Shown here: positions 46,410-56,955 of the stretch, in pieces
Layout: every line of letters begins with the position of its first letter
Position numbering within the stretch: the first letter of the stretch is position 1
Source of the DNA: Rosa chinensis
Lineage: Eukaryota > Streptophyta > Magnoliopsida > Rosales > Rosaceae
DNA: 64,000 nt
NCBI RefSeq assembly: GCF_002994745.2
Contig: NC_037094.1
Location: forward strand, 4,014,001 to 4,078,000
Direction: 5' to 3'
The notes under the pieces: model-generated
What the model was told of the DNA's origin: nothing
What the model saw: the letters and a program-made list of their open reading frames with translations, nothing else
Database searches by the model: none
Program-made: the position numbers and the translations under genes

Positions 46410-47376
46410 AAAATATGATAACTACATAAGCCGTTTAAACTTTAAAGCTCGAGCTTAACGGCTATATTGTGGTTCTTGCAATTTGCAAACTTATGGAGGA
46501 CTTGAAGGGAACAAAACATTTACTGGGATATCTCTGCAAAAGTTGCAGACTCCATTATATTGTGTGCTCTGGTCCACGCACCTTGATAAGGTTGGTACTA
46601 TATAGTCTTCAGTTAGCGTAGAGCGTTCAATGAAGCACTAATTAGCTCACCAACTTCACTGTATATTGACAAGGAAGCTCACCACATATTGAGAAATGAA
46701 GGCTCGAAATAATGTGGTTCTCAAAACTCCCACATTGAAGTTTAAAAGAAGCAACACCATGTGCAACACCTTGAACCGAACCGACCTTAATTCTCAGTTT
46801 AACCTTACGACCTCGGTAAGAAAATGTGAGAGACTGCAGGATCAAAGAAAACTCGGTTCACATGGTGCCACATTTTTATAATGAAAGTGTACTCTATTTC
46901 CCATTTACTAATTCCCAGTATCTCTCTAACCCAATTTTTTTATCAGTCAAGAAAAAAAAAATTGCAATTTTTATAATGTGCATGCTTTTACAGGGTCTGA
47001 CATATCAGGATGTCGATCGTTGTGCACTTGTACTCCACATTCTGATTTTTGAGTCCAGGGTTCTTGAATTTACAACTAATTGTTCAGTAGAATATTTTGT
47101 AGTCTCTGATTTTTCATTTCTTATCATATACTTGAATATTCAGATTCCCACTTCTTTCTTTGTCAGCAGACTCCACTATTATAGGCACTACTCTTTTAGA
47201 ATATGCCAGAAAGTGAGAAGCATCCTCACTCAAATTTTGGTATCAAAATTGCGCATGTAAAAGAAGAAGAAAAAATCGTTTAGCATTTTGGTAATTTGAA
47301 TTTAATTGTTCTAATTAGCTGTGGCTTTACTTGTTCTTTGTTGAATTGGGTGGATTTTCCCTCAACTTATTCTAGT
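46410..47376. other. Intergenic DNA without recognised genes
   Basis: Weak open frames occur on both strands but none has a recognisable domain or splice structure. Confidence 0.4.
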
Positions 47377-49027
47377 AGGCTAGGTTGGATTAGCCGACTT
47401 TTCTCTCTGCTAGGGTTTCCCTCTAGCGAAAAAATTGATTGAGTTTGGGCTGCCACTATGGCAGGGGAAGCGGTGGCTAATCCTGCAGGGATTGAGGCGG
47501 CTGTGGTGAATCTGATTGGGGATGGCGAAGCGGTCCATGATCCTTTCTTTTATCTCTGTGGACGTCTGCTATCTTCGAAGCGCGTGGTGATATCGTCATT
47601 CTCGGCGACGATCTCTGGTGTTTGGAGATTGAAAGAACGTGTTTTGATCCGGCAGTAGGAGGGAGGTATTTTCATTTTCTAGTTCAAGGAGCAGGAGGCG
47701 AAGACCCATGTCCTCAATGGCAGCCCTTGGTTTTATAACAATTCAATGTTGTTGGTGGCGGATTACGATGGAGTTCATGATGCGAAGGAGGTACCGCTAC
47801 GCTACCTTGATGTTAGGGTGGCGGTTTGACGGGGCTTCGTATTGCTATGCGTAATGAACGAGTCCTAACCCTACTTGGAAAGGATTTGGGGCAGTTTGTA
47901 TGGTTTGATCAAGCGGCAATGGTGAGGAAGGATCGGATTCGGAGGATTCGGGTGATCCATGATGTACAACTTCAAATATGGGCTCGGCGCATGTACAATT
48001 TTTCGCCGGTGGTGGCAGTGGCTCTAGAGTTCAGGTACGAAAAGTGCCATGGCATCTGCAAGAGGTGCGGGTTCTTCGTCCATGGATAGGATGGCTGAGA
48101 CAAAGCACTTGAAGGAACGGCGGCGGTGTTGGACTGAAATGGCTTGTAATCGAGCTTTGAGTTGGCGTCCAGTCCGCAGGTATCTGTGGCGGCGGCGGCG
48201 GGGCCAGAGATGCTCCCTATAGGGCTGGCGGAGCTGGGCTTGATGTCGAAGATGGCTGAAGATATGGTGGTGGTGGATGGACCAGCGCCGGATGTTGCAG
48301 CAAGTGTTGCTGTGAATGCTCCAGAAAAACCTGCGGGGAACCCTAATTTAGAATTAGGGTTGACCGCAGGTTTTACTGGGCTGCACAGAATTGGCCGGGT
48401 GACATCTCTAATGTGGGTGTGGGCTCTGCTGGATCTTCTTCTAGGCTTAGGGCTAAAAGAGGCCCAATGGTGGATTTTGGTGTGAGAAAGAAGATCTTCA
48501 AGCCTAGTTTGGCATTTATACCGTCGGAATTCCATCTTGGTGAGTTGGTGGAGGTTCTGATTTTGATAGGGCCAGCTCCAAAGAAGAAGAGGGGTTGTCC
48601 GACTAGTCGCCCGGTTAAGAAGGCGGAAGGTAAAAATGCAGGTGTGGATTTAAGCTCCAACTCGAATGGGAATGAGCTGTTTATTGCTTAGCTATTTTGT
48701 TTCGGGGTTAAGCCTGTGCGAGGGTGAGTAAGTTTCTATGATGTTTCTAGTTTCTCTCTTGTACCACAATTGCGTGATTGGCAAAGAAGGGCTAGTTGAA
48801 TGATTTCTTTCCATAGGAGGCGAAGCTTTGTCATTCTTGGATATGATTGCTTAATTGTGAGATTCCCAATGATGTTAATTAGTTTGCTTTAGCTTGGATA
48901 TGATTTCCCGGATTTTCTTGCCGGAACTCTTATGTAAGTTTTGTAAGCTATGACCCATTAGCCGTTGGTTAATGAATAACAATAAACTTCTATTTCCGAA
49001 AAAAAAAAAAAGGCTAGGTTGGATTAG
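47377..49027 (+). mobile_element. LINE-derived insertion with 17-bp TSD; broken ORF1, no ORF2
   Basis: AGGCTAGGTTGGATTAG flanks the insert at 47377-47393 and 49011-49027. The insert ends AATAACAATAAACTTCTATTTCCG followed by an A-run, as in plant L1-type LINEs. From 47458 it encodes a DUF4283/zinc-knuckle-type ORF1: MAGEAVANPAGIEAAVVNLI, then (other frames) GLRIAMRNERVLTLLGKDLG and EFRYEKCHGICKRCGFFVHG with the CxxxCxxC start of a zinc knuckle, then an Ala-rich tail. At least three frameshifts/stops break it (near 47655, 47829 and 48410). The 3' untranslated part follows ORF1 directly: ORF2 (endonuclease, reverse transcriptase) is absent. Confidence 0.85.
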
Positions 49028-49739
49028 AGGTTTTAGCCTCTACTTCGGGCCCGGGAACTTCCGAAATTGGAATGGGCTAGGCCTCAACCTTCCTTTAGGG
49101 GTGAGTCCAAGATGTATAAGACAGCCTGCACCCTAAACCCTATATTATTAGGAGTGTTCTATAGTGCTATGAAGTATTGAAGTCGTTGAATTAGCTCATG
49201 GGGGAGGCCCGTCAAAAACTGTGACTAATTAAAAAAAAGGAACGGCTCTCAATTCCAGAGTGTTAATACCCTGGAGAAGAATTTTTGGAATCAGAATCAC
49301 CAGTACAGCTTTTCATGTGCAACATCTGTGGCAGCAATATTAACACGTGTGGATTAATTACTGGTTATAGTTGCAGTCTGCCCCACCATTCTGAAAGGCA
49401 ATAATGGTGGAGACAAAACAACGTTAGCATATAGCAGTGAAATTTGAAGACATGTATGCATATGTGCATTAGACTCATGAATACCTTTTGCATCAACAAT
49501 GATCAAATCAAAGATATGACGAACAAACACACTTTCAAAGTTCATTGCAAATTGATCATTCCTTGCACTATAATACCAGGTAGGCTAGTTTGCTTAAACA
49601 TTTTTCATAACTAAATATATAACTACATAATGAGATCCCAATTCTCATCTAGAAAGCTAGGATTAAGAGAAGTGCTTACTTCAAGCTCTACATAAATACA
49701 CGAATAACTTCTGTCAAAGAGCGAATTATGCTTTTCGAA
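49028..49739. other. Intergenic DNA
   Basis: No gene or clear repeat was recognised between the LINE-derived insertion and the gypsy remnants. Confidence 0.4.
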
Positions 49740-50570
49740 TTGTTGACAGTTTTCCACTGCAGCTGGTGAGTGACACCATCACAAACATACTCCATTTTCA
49801 ATTCCCGTCACAAACATACTCCACTTTCCCAGGGCTTACTTTGATGTCACCAAGGCTTTCCAACCATCCAGCGCCAAGCATAATATGTCACAGCCCCACA
49901 TTCGCCTCACATAATAGTCGACACTGCAAAACCCATGAAGATTCAACAGCAAAGGCAGGTTCAAACACTTCTTCACACAATCTATTTCTTCACCTTTAGC
50001 ACCAAGCCTCAAAGCACCTAAATGAGTTTCCGCCACAGTGGAACAATTAGCCTTCTTCACAATCCAAGGCTGAATAAAATTGTAGGTACTGAGTACTGAC
50101 AGTGCCTATGACCACATTTACCTTAGCCCCTCCAAGATACCCATTCACTCTCATTAGTCTAGGGTTTAAGGTTTTAGGAGTTATTCCTAGTTGTCACAGG
50201 AAGGATAATTTCCTTTCTTAATCTCTAGCCAACAGATACGCTTGCTGAACATCTTTAGGCTTATCTTCCATAACAAGACACCTAATGTTTTCACTCAACC
50301 CATTGATATAGATTTTGAGCAGACATTTCTGCGCCCTCCTTTGATCTGATGCACATTTTTCGAATATTTCATATTGTACGTAATCCTCGACACTGCCCGT
50401 TTGTTGCAAACTACACAGCGCAGTTTCTGGGAATTTCACATCTGGGCAGCCGAATTTCGCATAGAGATCAGCCTTGAACTCCTCCCAACCACTCCATGGT
50501 TTCGATATCAGTCTCTTCTTATACCACTCGCGAGCTCTCCTTCAAATATGAAGGAAGCTGTTCCATAAGA
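49740..50570 (-). pseudogene. Ty3/gypsy gag-protease remnant (copy B)
   Basis: On the minus strand, about 50560-50218 encodes a retrotransposon gag core: REWYKKRLISKPWSGWEEFK, FGCPDVKFPETALCSLQQTG, KIYINGLSENIRCLVMEDKP and AYLLARD. Further along, about 50070-49790 reads in pieces as the end of an aspartic protease (IMLGAGWLESLGDI), with stops between. It is clearly decayed; no reverse transcriptase or integrase is seen. Confidence 0.75.
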
Positions 50571-51209
50571 CACTTATATGACCGCTAGTGATCGATCAAA
50601 ATTTGAATTCATTACGTGAGAATTAAGTAATTTGGAAAATAGCGTTTCTCACCTTGAAGGTTCTCATATATTCATGTCGTTAATGAATTCTATTAAGCGT
50701 TGGGAGTCCTTAGACATTGCAATTTGACAATGAACTTCTTAGAAGAATATGAACATCGTCAGAAATTTGAGAGAAGATTTCGGTACATTAGGTTAAACTC
50801 TAAAGCACGGGATCCCATAAAGACTCTTACAGTGATCAAAATTTGAATTCATTACGTGAGACTAATAAAAATTATTGTGAGAGCAAGCTTTCGGACGATC
50901 AAGTCGTTTGAAAAATGTCGTTTCTCACGTAAACAAATCAAGAATAATACTCCAAAATAAACATGATCTTAGCATGCACTAAAACACCAAGTAGCTTAAA
51001 CAGTTTCAGTACTAGGATACTACATAACAAGACCCCAATTGTCGTTTAGAAAGCTGGAACTAAAAACATTTCATCACATTTGTCTTAATGAACACCTTGA
51101 AGCTCTTATTTGATCACCTAACCTACTAAAACCTGCTACAATTCAAGAACATCATGGAGCCAATTCAAGCAAGTTCATCATGATCGAATGGAACTTCCCC
51201 AATCTCCAT

Positions 51210-51917
51210 TCATAATCCCTGGCCAACCTAAATGCAGCGTCGACATGCATCTTTGGGCTTAGCTAACATAACATAACATAATCCCTAATGTCTTTACTCA
51301 ACCCATTGACATACACTTTAAGCAGAAACTTCTGTGGCAATCCTTCAATCTGATTCACAATCCTCAAATATTTCTCGTCGTAATCCATAACACTACCTGT
51401 TTGTTGGAGATTGCACAGAGCGATGGGCAGCCGAATCTAGCAAAAATATCTGCCTTGAACTCCTCCCAATCACACAATGGTTTCGATTTGATTCTCTTCA
51501 TCACCCTATACCAATCTCCTGCTTCTCCTATACCAATCTCGTGCTTCTTTCACTTCAAATGTGACCCCAGCGATTCGGATTGCTTCTTCGAATGGGATAA
51601 GATAGAACTCGCAGAACTTTTCTGCTTCAAGGGCCCAGTAGTCCGGGTCTTACCCGCTGAAGCTTGGAAATTCGACCTCGATGTAAGGAAAAGTTATGTA
51701 ATTTACTTGATCCGGATCAAGGTGTTTAGGGTTATGTTGCTTCTTTGGTTTTGGCGGGGGAGATTAATTGAGCTTGAGGGACTTCCTTGAAGCCTTCTTG
51801 ATCACCAATCATACGGTTAAGGTTTTGGTTCATGACGGTCAATTGCTGACTGATTTGGTTGAGCTGAGATCCATGGCGTCCTACTGTGTCGACCAGTTGT
51901 CGAACCTTTTGATCCAT
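51210..51917 (-). pseudogene. Ty3/gypsy gag remnant (copy A)
   Basis: The minus strand starts with a coiled, Gln-rich gag N-terminus (MDQKVRQLVDTVGRHGSQLN). The core follows in broken frames (KFCEFYLIPFEEAIRIAGVT, WEEFKADIFARFGCP, LCNLQQTGSVMDY, LLKVYVNGLSKDIRDYVM). It belongs to the same family as copy B, with frameshifts and a small internal duplication near 51512-51548. Confidence 0.7.
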
Positions 51918-53044
51918 TCTTGGCTCTCTACAAAACCCTAGAATTTAAGAGACAAGGTGAAAGAAAAGTGACCAGGTCGGCTCACTCTGCTAAACATAGT
52001 CATTTTTCGTATTATACGCGAATAAAACACGTACTTAATTTTTTTTTCAAAAATATTCCCGAACTTTGTATTTTTGAAAGGGACTCGTTAAATTTCCCGT
52101 ACTTTTGAAGTTAAAAATATTATACACGTACTATACACGATTTTTACGTTTTTTTTCTTCTGTATTTTACACATATTATTGAACAAGAATGAATATAAAT
52201 GAATATTTTTAATTAAAATTTTAATTATTTAATTAATTAAAAATATTTTGCCTAACTTTTCAACGAACTATTTGATAAATGTCCGAATAATACACGTACT
52301 ATATTTGGCGTACTATACACGTCCCGTTTTTTACTAACTATGTTATTTAGAGGGTTAAGTGGATTAAATGTTCGACCTTTGGGTGGTCATGACTCATGGA
52401 CTTCCTAAATGATTTAAGAAATTTAAAACGTGACAATAAGAGCATTTTTAATGGGCTTCCTAATGATTTAAGAAAGTTGAAAAAAGACGATAGAGAGTAA
52501 TTTTCCGTATAATACGTAAATAAAACATGTATTGATTTTTTTTAAAGATTTGTTATTTTTTTTGTATTTTTAAGCCATAATTTTTTTGTATTTCACATAT
52601 TTTTATATTTTACACATATTATTGAATAAAAAGATTGATTTATTTTGATAAAAAAAAAGAGATTGATTTATTAATTGATTTTAAAAATATTTTGTCAAAT
52701 TTTTAGGAACTATTTGATAAAATGTCTGAATAAGCGGAGATTCTTCAGCCCACCTGGGCTCTGTTAACAGAGCGTGCAATGCACGCGTTAACATATTCAG
52801 CCTAAAAAAAAAAAATCTGATCTTCAGTAATAATTGGGTTTACTGGCACATGTTCTTCACGTGCAATGTTTATAATCGAGAAGGTCGACTTATTGTTCTC
52901 GATGTTTATAACAGATTCCCATCGCTGACTGCAAACCAAAGCAGAGAGTCGACGATTGTTGAGGGTCGTTCGAAACTTCATCACAGCCCATTGGAACAGA
53001 AGATTTGCAACAAGTCCCTGTCATCGATCCATATCCACACACTT
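51918..53044. repeat. Copies of an AT-rich TACACGT-type repeat family
   Basis: Two related segments, about 52005-52345 and 52500-52740, share ATTTTACACATATTATTGAA, AAAATATTTTG and AACTATTTGATAAA. A third related end lies near 55240-55330. They are non-coding and look like decayed MITEs. Two copies of a CTTCCTAA(A)TGATTTAAGAAA motif lie between them. Confidence 0.5.
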
Positions 53045-54225
53045 GAGTGCTATATACACACTCACTTGAGTGTGTGTGAGCCACACTCAGACAAGTGTCA
53101 ACTTCTCATAACTTTCCACTATTTAATTACATAATAATAATTAATGCAACTTTGAATTTATTTTTTTCCATCTCTACCCCTGTTTAGGAAAACATAGAGA
53201 TTAGAGACCATTTTCCTTCTACTTTCCTTCCCCGGCACAAGCCAATTAAAGCTTCATTTTTCTCGCCTGAGGGCTTAATTACCTCAAAGCAAACTTTTGA
53301 GATCCTTGATTTAGAAAGAAAAAAAAAACAAGCTTCTGAGATGCAATTTCCAGCTATATTAGTTACTTTCGTGGGTTGCCTTTTACATTGAGGTAAGATT
53401 CTTAATCAATTTATGCGATTTTTGTGTTGATAGTTGGTACTGATATATACTCATGATGGTCCCTAATTAAATCGGTACTCTATTGTGAGATAGTTCTTAT
53501 TCTTATATACCTGATTTCCTCTTTTAATTGACATGATTGTAGGAAATCAGTTAATTGACCTGCTATTATTTATATTGTCCAATTAGTCTTGTTTCATTTC
53601 TCAGGTAGTGAAAATCGGTTGAATAGTAGTTTTTTTTTTTTTTTTTTTTTTCTGATGTAATTTTGCAAAACGTTAATGGAAATTATGATCTTATTTTGCT
53701 GTTCTTATTTTTTGTTGATCTTAATGGTTGAAGAAAAAAAAAAAGGATCTTATAGTACCTTACCAACCAAGTTTGCTAAATGTTAGTTCTTGATAAACTT
53801 CCTAGCTGTCATAAAAAAAAATTAAATAAATAAAAAACTACCTAACTGCTATGACTAATAAATGCAACACTATTGTAGCTGAATAAGTCAAGAATGGAGA
53901 GGCTAGTTTGTTTGATTATATCGTGTTTTATAATGCTCATAATAGGCTATTAAGTGGTACCCATTTTTTTTATAAGCATATTCACAATCACATGAGTTAT
54001 GATTAAATGGGTTCTAGCTATTCAGAGTTCTATATAGAAATAGATAGTGGAGGGAAAGTAAAAAATGGAGGGAGAAATATGGTTAGGGGTAGAGATGGAA
54101 AACAATAAATTCAAAGTAGCATTAATTGTTATTGTGTAATTAAATAGTAGAAAATAATGAGAAACTAACACTTGTCTGAGTGTGGCTCACACGTACACAC
54201 TCAAGTGAGTGTGTATATAGCACTC
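53045..54225. mobile_element. Foldback-type DNA element with about 180-bp terminal inverted repeats
   Basis: 53045-53230 and 54045-54225 are inverted copies of each other: both carry GAGTGCTATATACACACTCA, GAGCCACACTCAGACAAGTG, CTATTTAATTACA and TTTCCATCTCTACCCCT. The 0.8-kb middle is AT-rich and non-coding, with long T-runs. A target-site duplication was not evident. Confidence 0.85.
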
Positions 54226-54960
54226 CCCTCTAACCAATATATGTAATTAACCATGCATGTCAGCAGTGAAGTCCTCCTTTGGATTGATTGCTTAAATCTA
54301 AAGAGATTCAATAGGTTTGAATTGGATTGTGAATTTTTTTTTTTGAGGATTTTCCTAATTCTTCTTCAACCTCCTCCATAACCTGGGATTTCAAAATCTG
54401 AATTCAACACTTTCACCCAAGTAGCTCTCTGAGAACTAGTGGCTGCATGTCGAAACTTCCCTGTCATCTCCCCTAAGTTCGGGGGACCCTTTGATCTTCT
54501 GAACAATATAATGAACATTTTTCATCAACAATGGAGCAATGGAAGCATCCTTATAGTGCTTAGACTTGCCGTCCAAATTAAATTGCAAAATTAAAATAAT
54601 TCAAATTAAATGCAAAGCCAACGGGATATTCCCCTCCAATTCAGCAAAATTTCATATCCGGAGTTGTATGGTGGCCAGAGTACCACGACCCGGTGGGTCT
54701 TCGACGTATGAATCAGAACTGACTCCAACGACGTCCATTCAAACACAGAATCAAGTCGTGTAAGTCGAGAATCTTGAAGAGCTTCTCGGCGACCTCTGGC
54801 TGATGCTAATCCCATCGGCGAAGTAGAAAAGCTTAATTGCGTTTTTATTGGGTTGAGTGAAGACTTTTTGTCCAATATAGTTTGAAACTAACGATAATGG
54901 TCTAACAGATCATCCAATGGCTGAGATCTCTTAGTCGCTTAGGGGCAATCAAATCTCTTG
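54226..54960. other. Unassigned sequence with one minus-strand open frame
   Basis: A minus-strand frame at 54606-54875 (89 codons, PMGLASARGRREALQDSRLT) has protein-like composition but no domain that I recognise. It may be a captured or decayed exon. Confidence 0.3.
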
Positions 54961-55250
54961 ACACCACATCAGGTGACCCCCCACCTGGGTGGGTAGAAGA
55001 ATTTTTGTCTTTGCATAGAATATGCATCTGGCCAAAACTTTAGTAACTTGTTTAAGTTGTAATAGGGTAGAACTTTAGTAATTTGTTTAAGTTGTAATAG
55101 GGTAGATATCTACAAGATATTTCATTCAATGTAAGATTACGTCTCATTATAGAATTCAGATTATGTATTTTGTAATACTCTATATAAAAAGGCCCATATT
55201 ATCAATGAAATACACATTCATTCTCCCCAATTCAGATTCTCTAAAACACG
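54961..55250 (+). repeat. LTR-like or SINE-like fragment with a 35-bp tandem duplication
   Basis: TATATAAAAAGGCCCATATTATCAATGAAATACACATTC resembles the TATA-to-R/U5 part of a plant LTR. Upstream, a 35-bp unit (AACTTTAGTAACTTGTTTAA...) is repeated at 55036-55070 and 55071-55105. It may be a solo LTR, but its borders cannot be set. Confidence 0.35.
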
Positions 55251-56955
55251 TATGAATTTTTTACATATTATACGCGTCCTGTATTTTATAAACTCTGCTA
55301 TGTTAAAATAAAATTAATAATATTAAAAAAAAAAGATTTAAAAAAAAATAGTAATAAGAGCATAATATTTAATGCGTTTCCTTGTTTGTTTAGGAAAGTT
55401 TTAAAAAAATTGCTTCTTTCACAGCGAATCTCTATTGGCTCTGTACCGTATCGTATTACCTCCATTAGAGTCGAGGAAGCACAAGAATGATGGAACCGAG
55501 ACAAACCCGCACGCCTGGTGCCTGGTAAAAAAAAGAAAAAAGAAAGTAGGCAGACTACGACCAGTCTTGATTCTCTTCATTTCAATTAGATTCTTCAGCT
55601 TCATTATTATTCTTTTTGTTTCAAACCTTACTTGGAATGCGTGATGGTCATTCATAATTCAGAAGTGTACTCTCGGATTCTTTATTTACTGCAACCTTTC
55701 CTACTCTGACGTCTGATAGTTACAATTAGGTGGTGTCTTTGTTCATATGATATCTATACATATATGCTTGAAAATCTCAATTGTCTATGTTGTTTCATTT
55801 TCCTTTTTTCTGAACTCAGGACTTCTTGATTTAATTGTTTTGTCATGTGTTAATGAGGAATGTGATTTTACATGAGCCCTTTAGGTTGTGAAGAGATTGA
55901 GAAAGGAAAATTTGATGATTTTAGACTTAATTCTTGATTAGTACTCTGGGGCTCTGGGCTTATTGTTTCAATTCCATCATTATGGAGCTCAGTAGCTCAC
56001 TAGCACATGCTCATGTACGAAAATTTGAGTTTCTTCTTGGGCAAGGCTTTGAAATTGATATAGGGGTGGTCAAGAGAGCATTGTTCTGACAGCCAATTCG
56101 TGTTGAAGTACACACCTCTATCGCATAACCATAATCAAAAACAGCCCCAAGGTTTCGGGTACATAATTTAGAGTACCAAGATGGCTAGCATGTTAACAGT
56201 CATTCCAAGGAACTTGTGCTCCATGAGCATATGTCCCTCGATCTGCAGATAAAAACAGCAGTTGGTTAGACAAGAGTTTAGATTTCTGTGTTGAGTTTGA
56301 TTTTGGTTGGTCCTACACATTGAATTAAACGCTGTTCGCTTTCCCTCGCTGGATGAAATTCTCTTTAAAAGAGTTACTGAGACCATGCCATCTCTTTCTT
56401 TTCATTTGTCTTATCAAATGATTAAATCATAACTTGTGTGTACAAGAGCTTGAAGTGAACTTCATTATTCTTTGCTATATCTCCGACTTCACATACAAAA
56501 TCTCCCCGAGTACTTGTGTATGATTTGTTGCTTACTCCCAAAACTCCCTAAATTGTCTCTCTTATCTAACATATGTTATTTTTATGAAGTATGTCCTTGG
56601 TCAAATACATGTGTGAACATATGAATCTGTGTTTTTGTGGCATGTTCTTGACCTTAATATGCACTTATTTCATTACTTCAATAAACTCTGTGTTATTTAC
56701 TTTATAATTTGGTTCCTGTTGGACCAAGGAAAGTGCAGTTCTGATGATATGAAGTCTTCTGTTTTGATAACTATGCTGCTACATGCTTAGAAATTTTTTT
56801 CAATCATAAGAGTGTACTCATCGAGTCCGAGGGGTTGGTATATATATTGTTATTCGATTTGTATTTTTCTTTTAATAACATTGTTAAAAGGATCATATTT
56901 TTGTGTAACCAGTTGTGACACTTGAACTGATAATGTTCACCGTTTCTATTTCCAG
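55251..56955. other. Region upstream of the AIPP2-like exons
   Basis: I looked for a PHD finger and N-terminal exons of the AIPP2-like gene here and found none. The DNA is AT-rich with no convincing coding segment. Confidence 0.4.
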
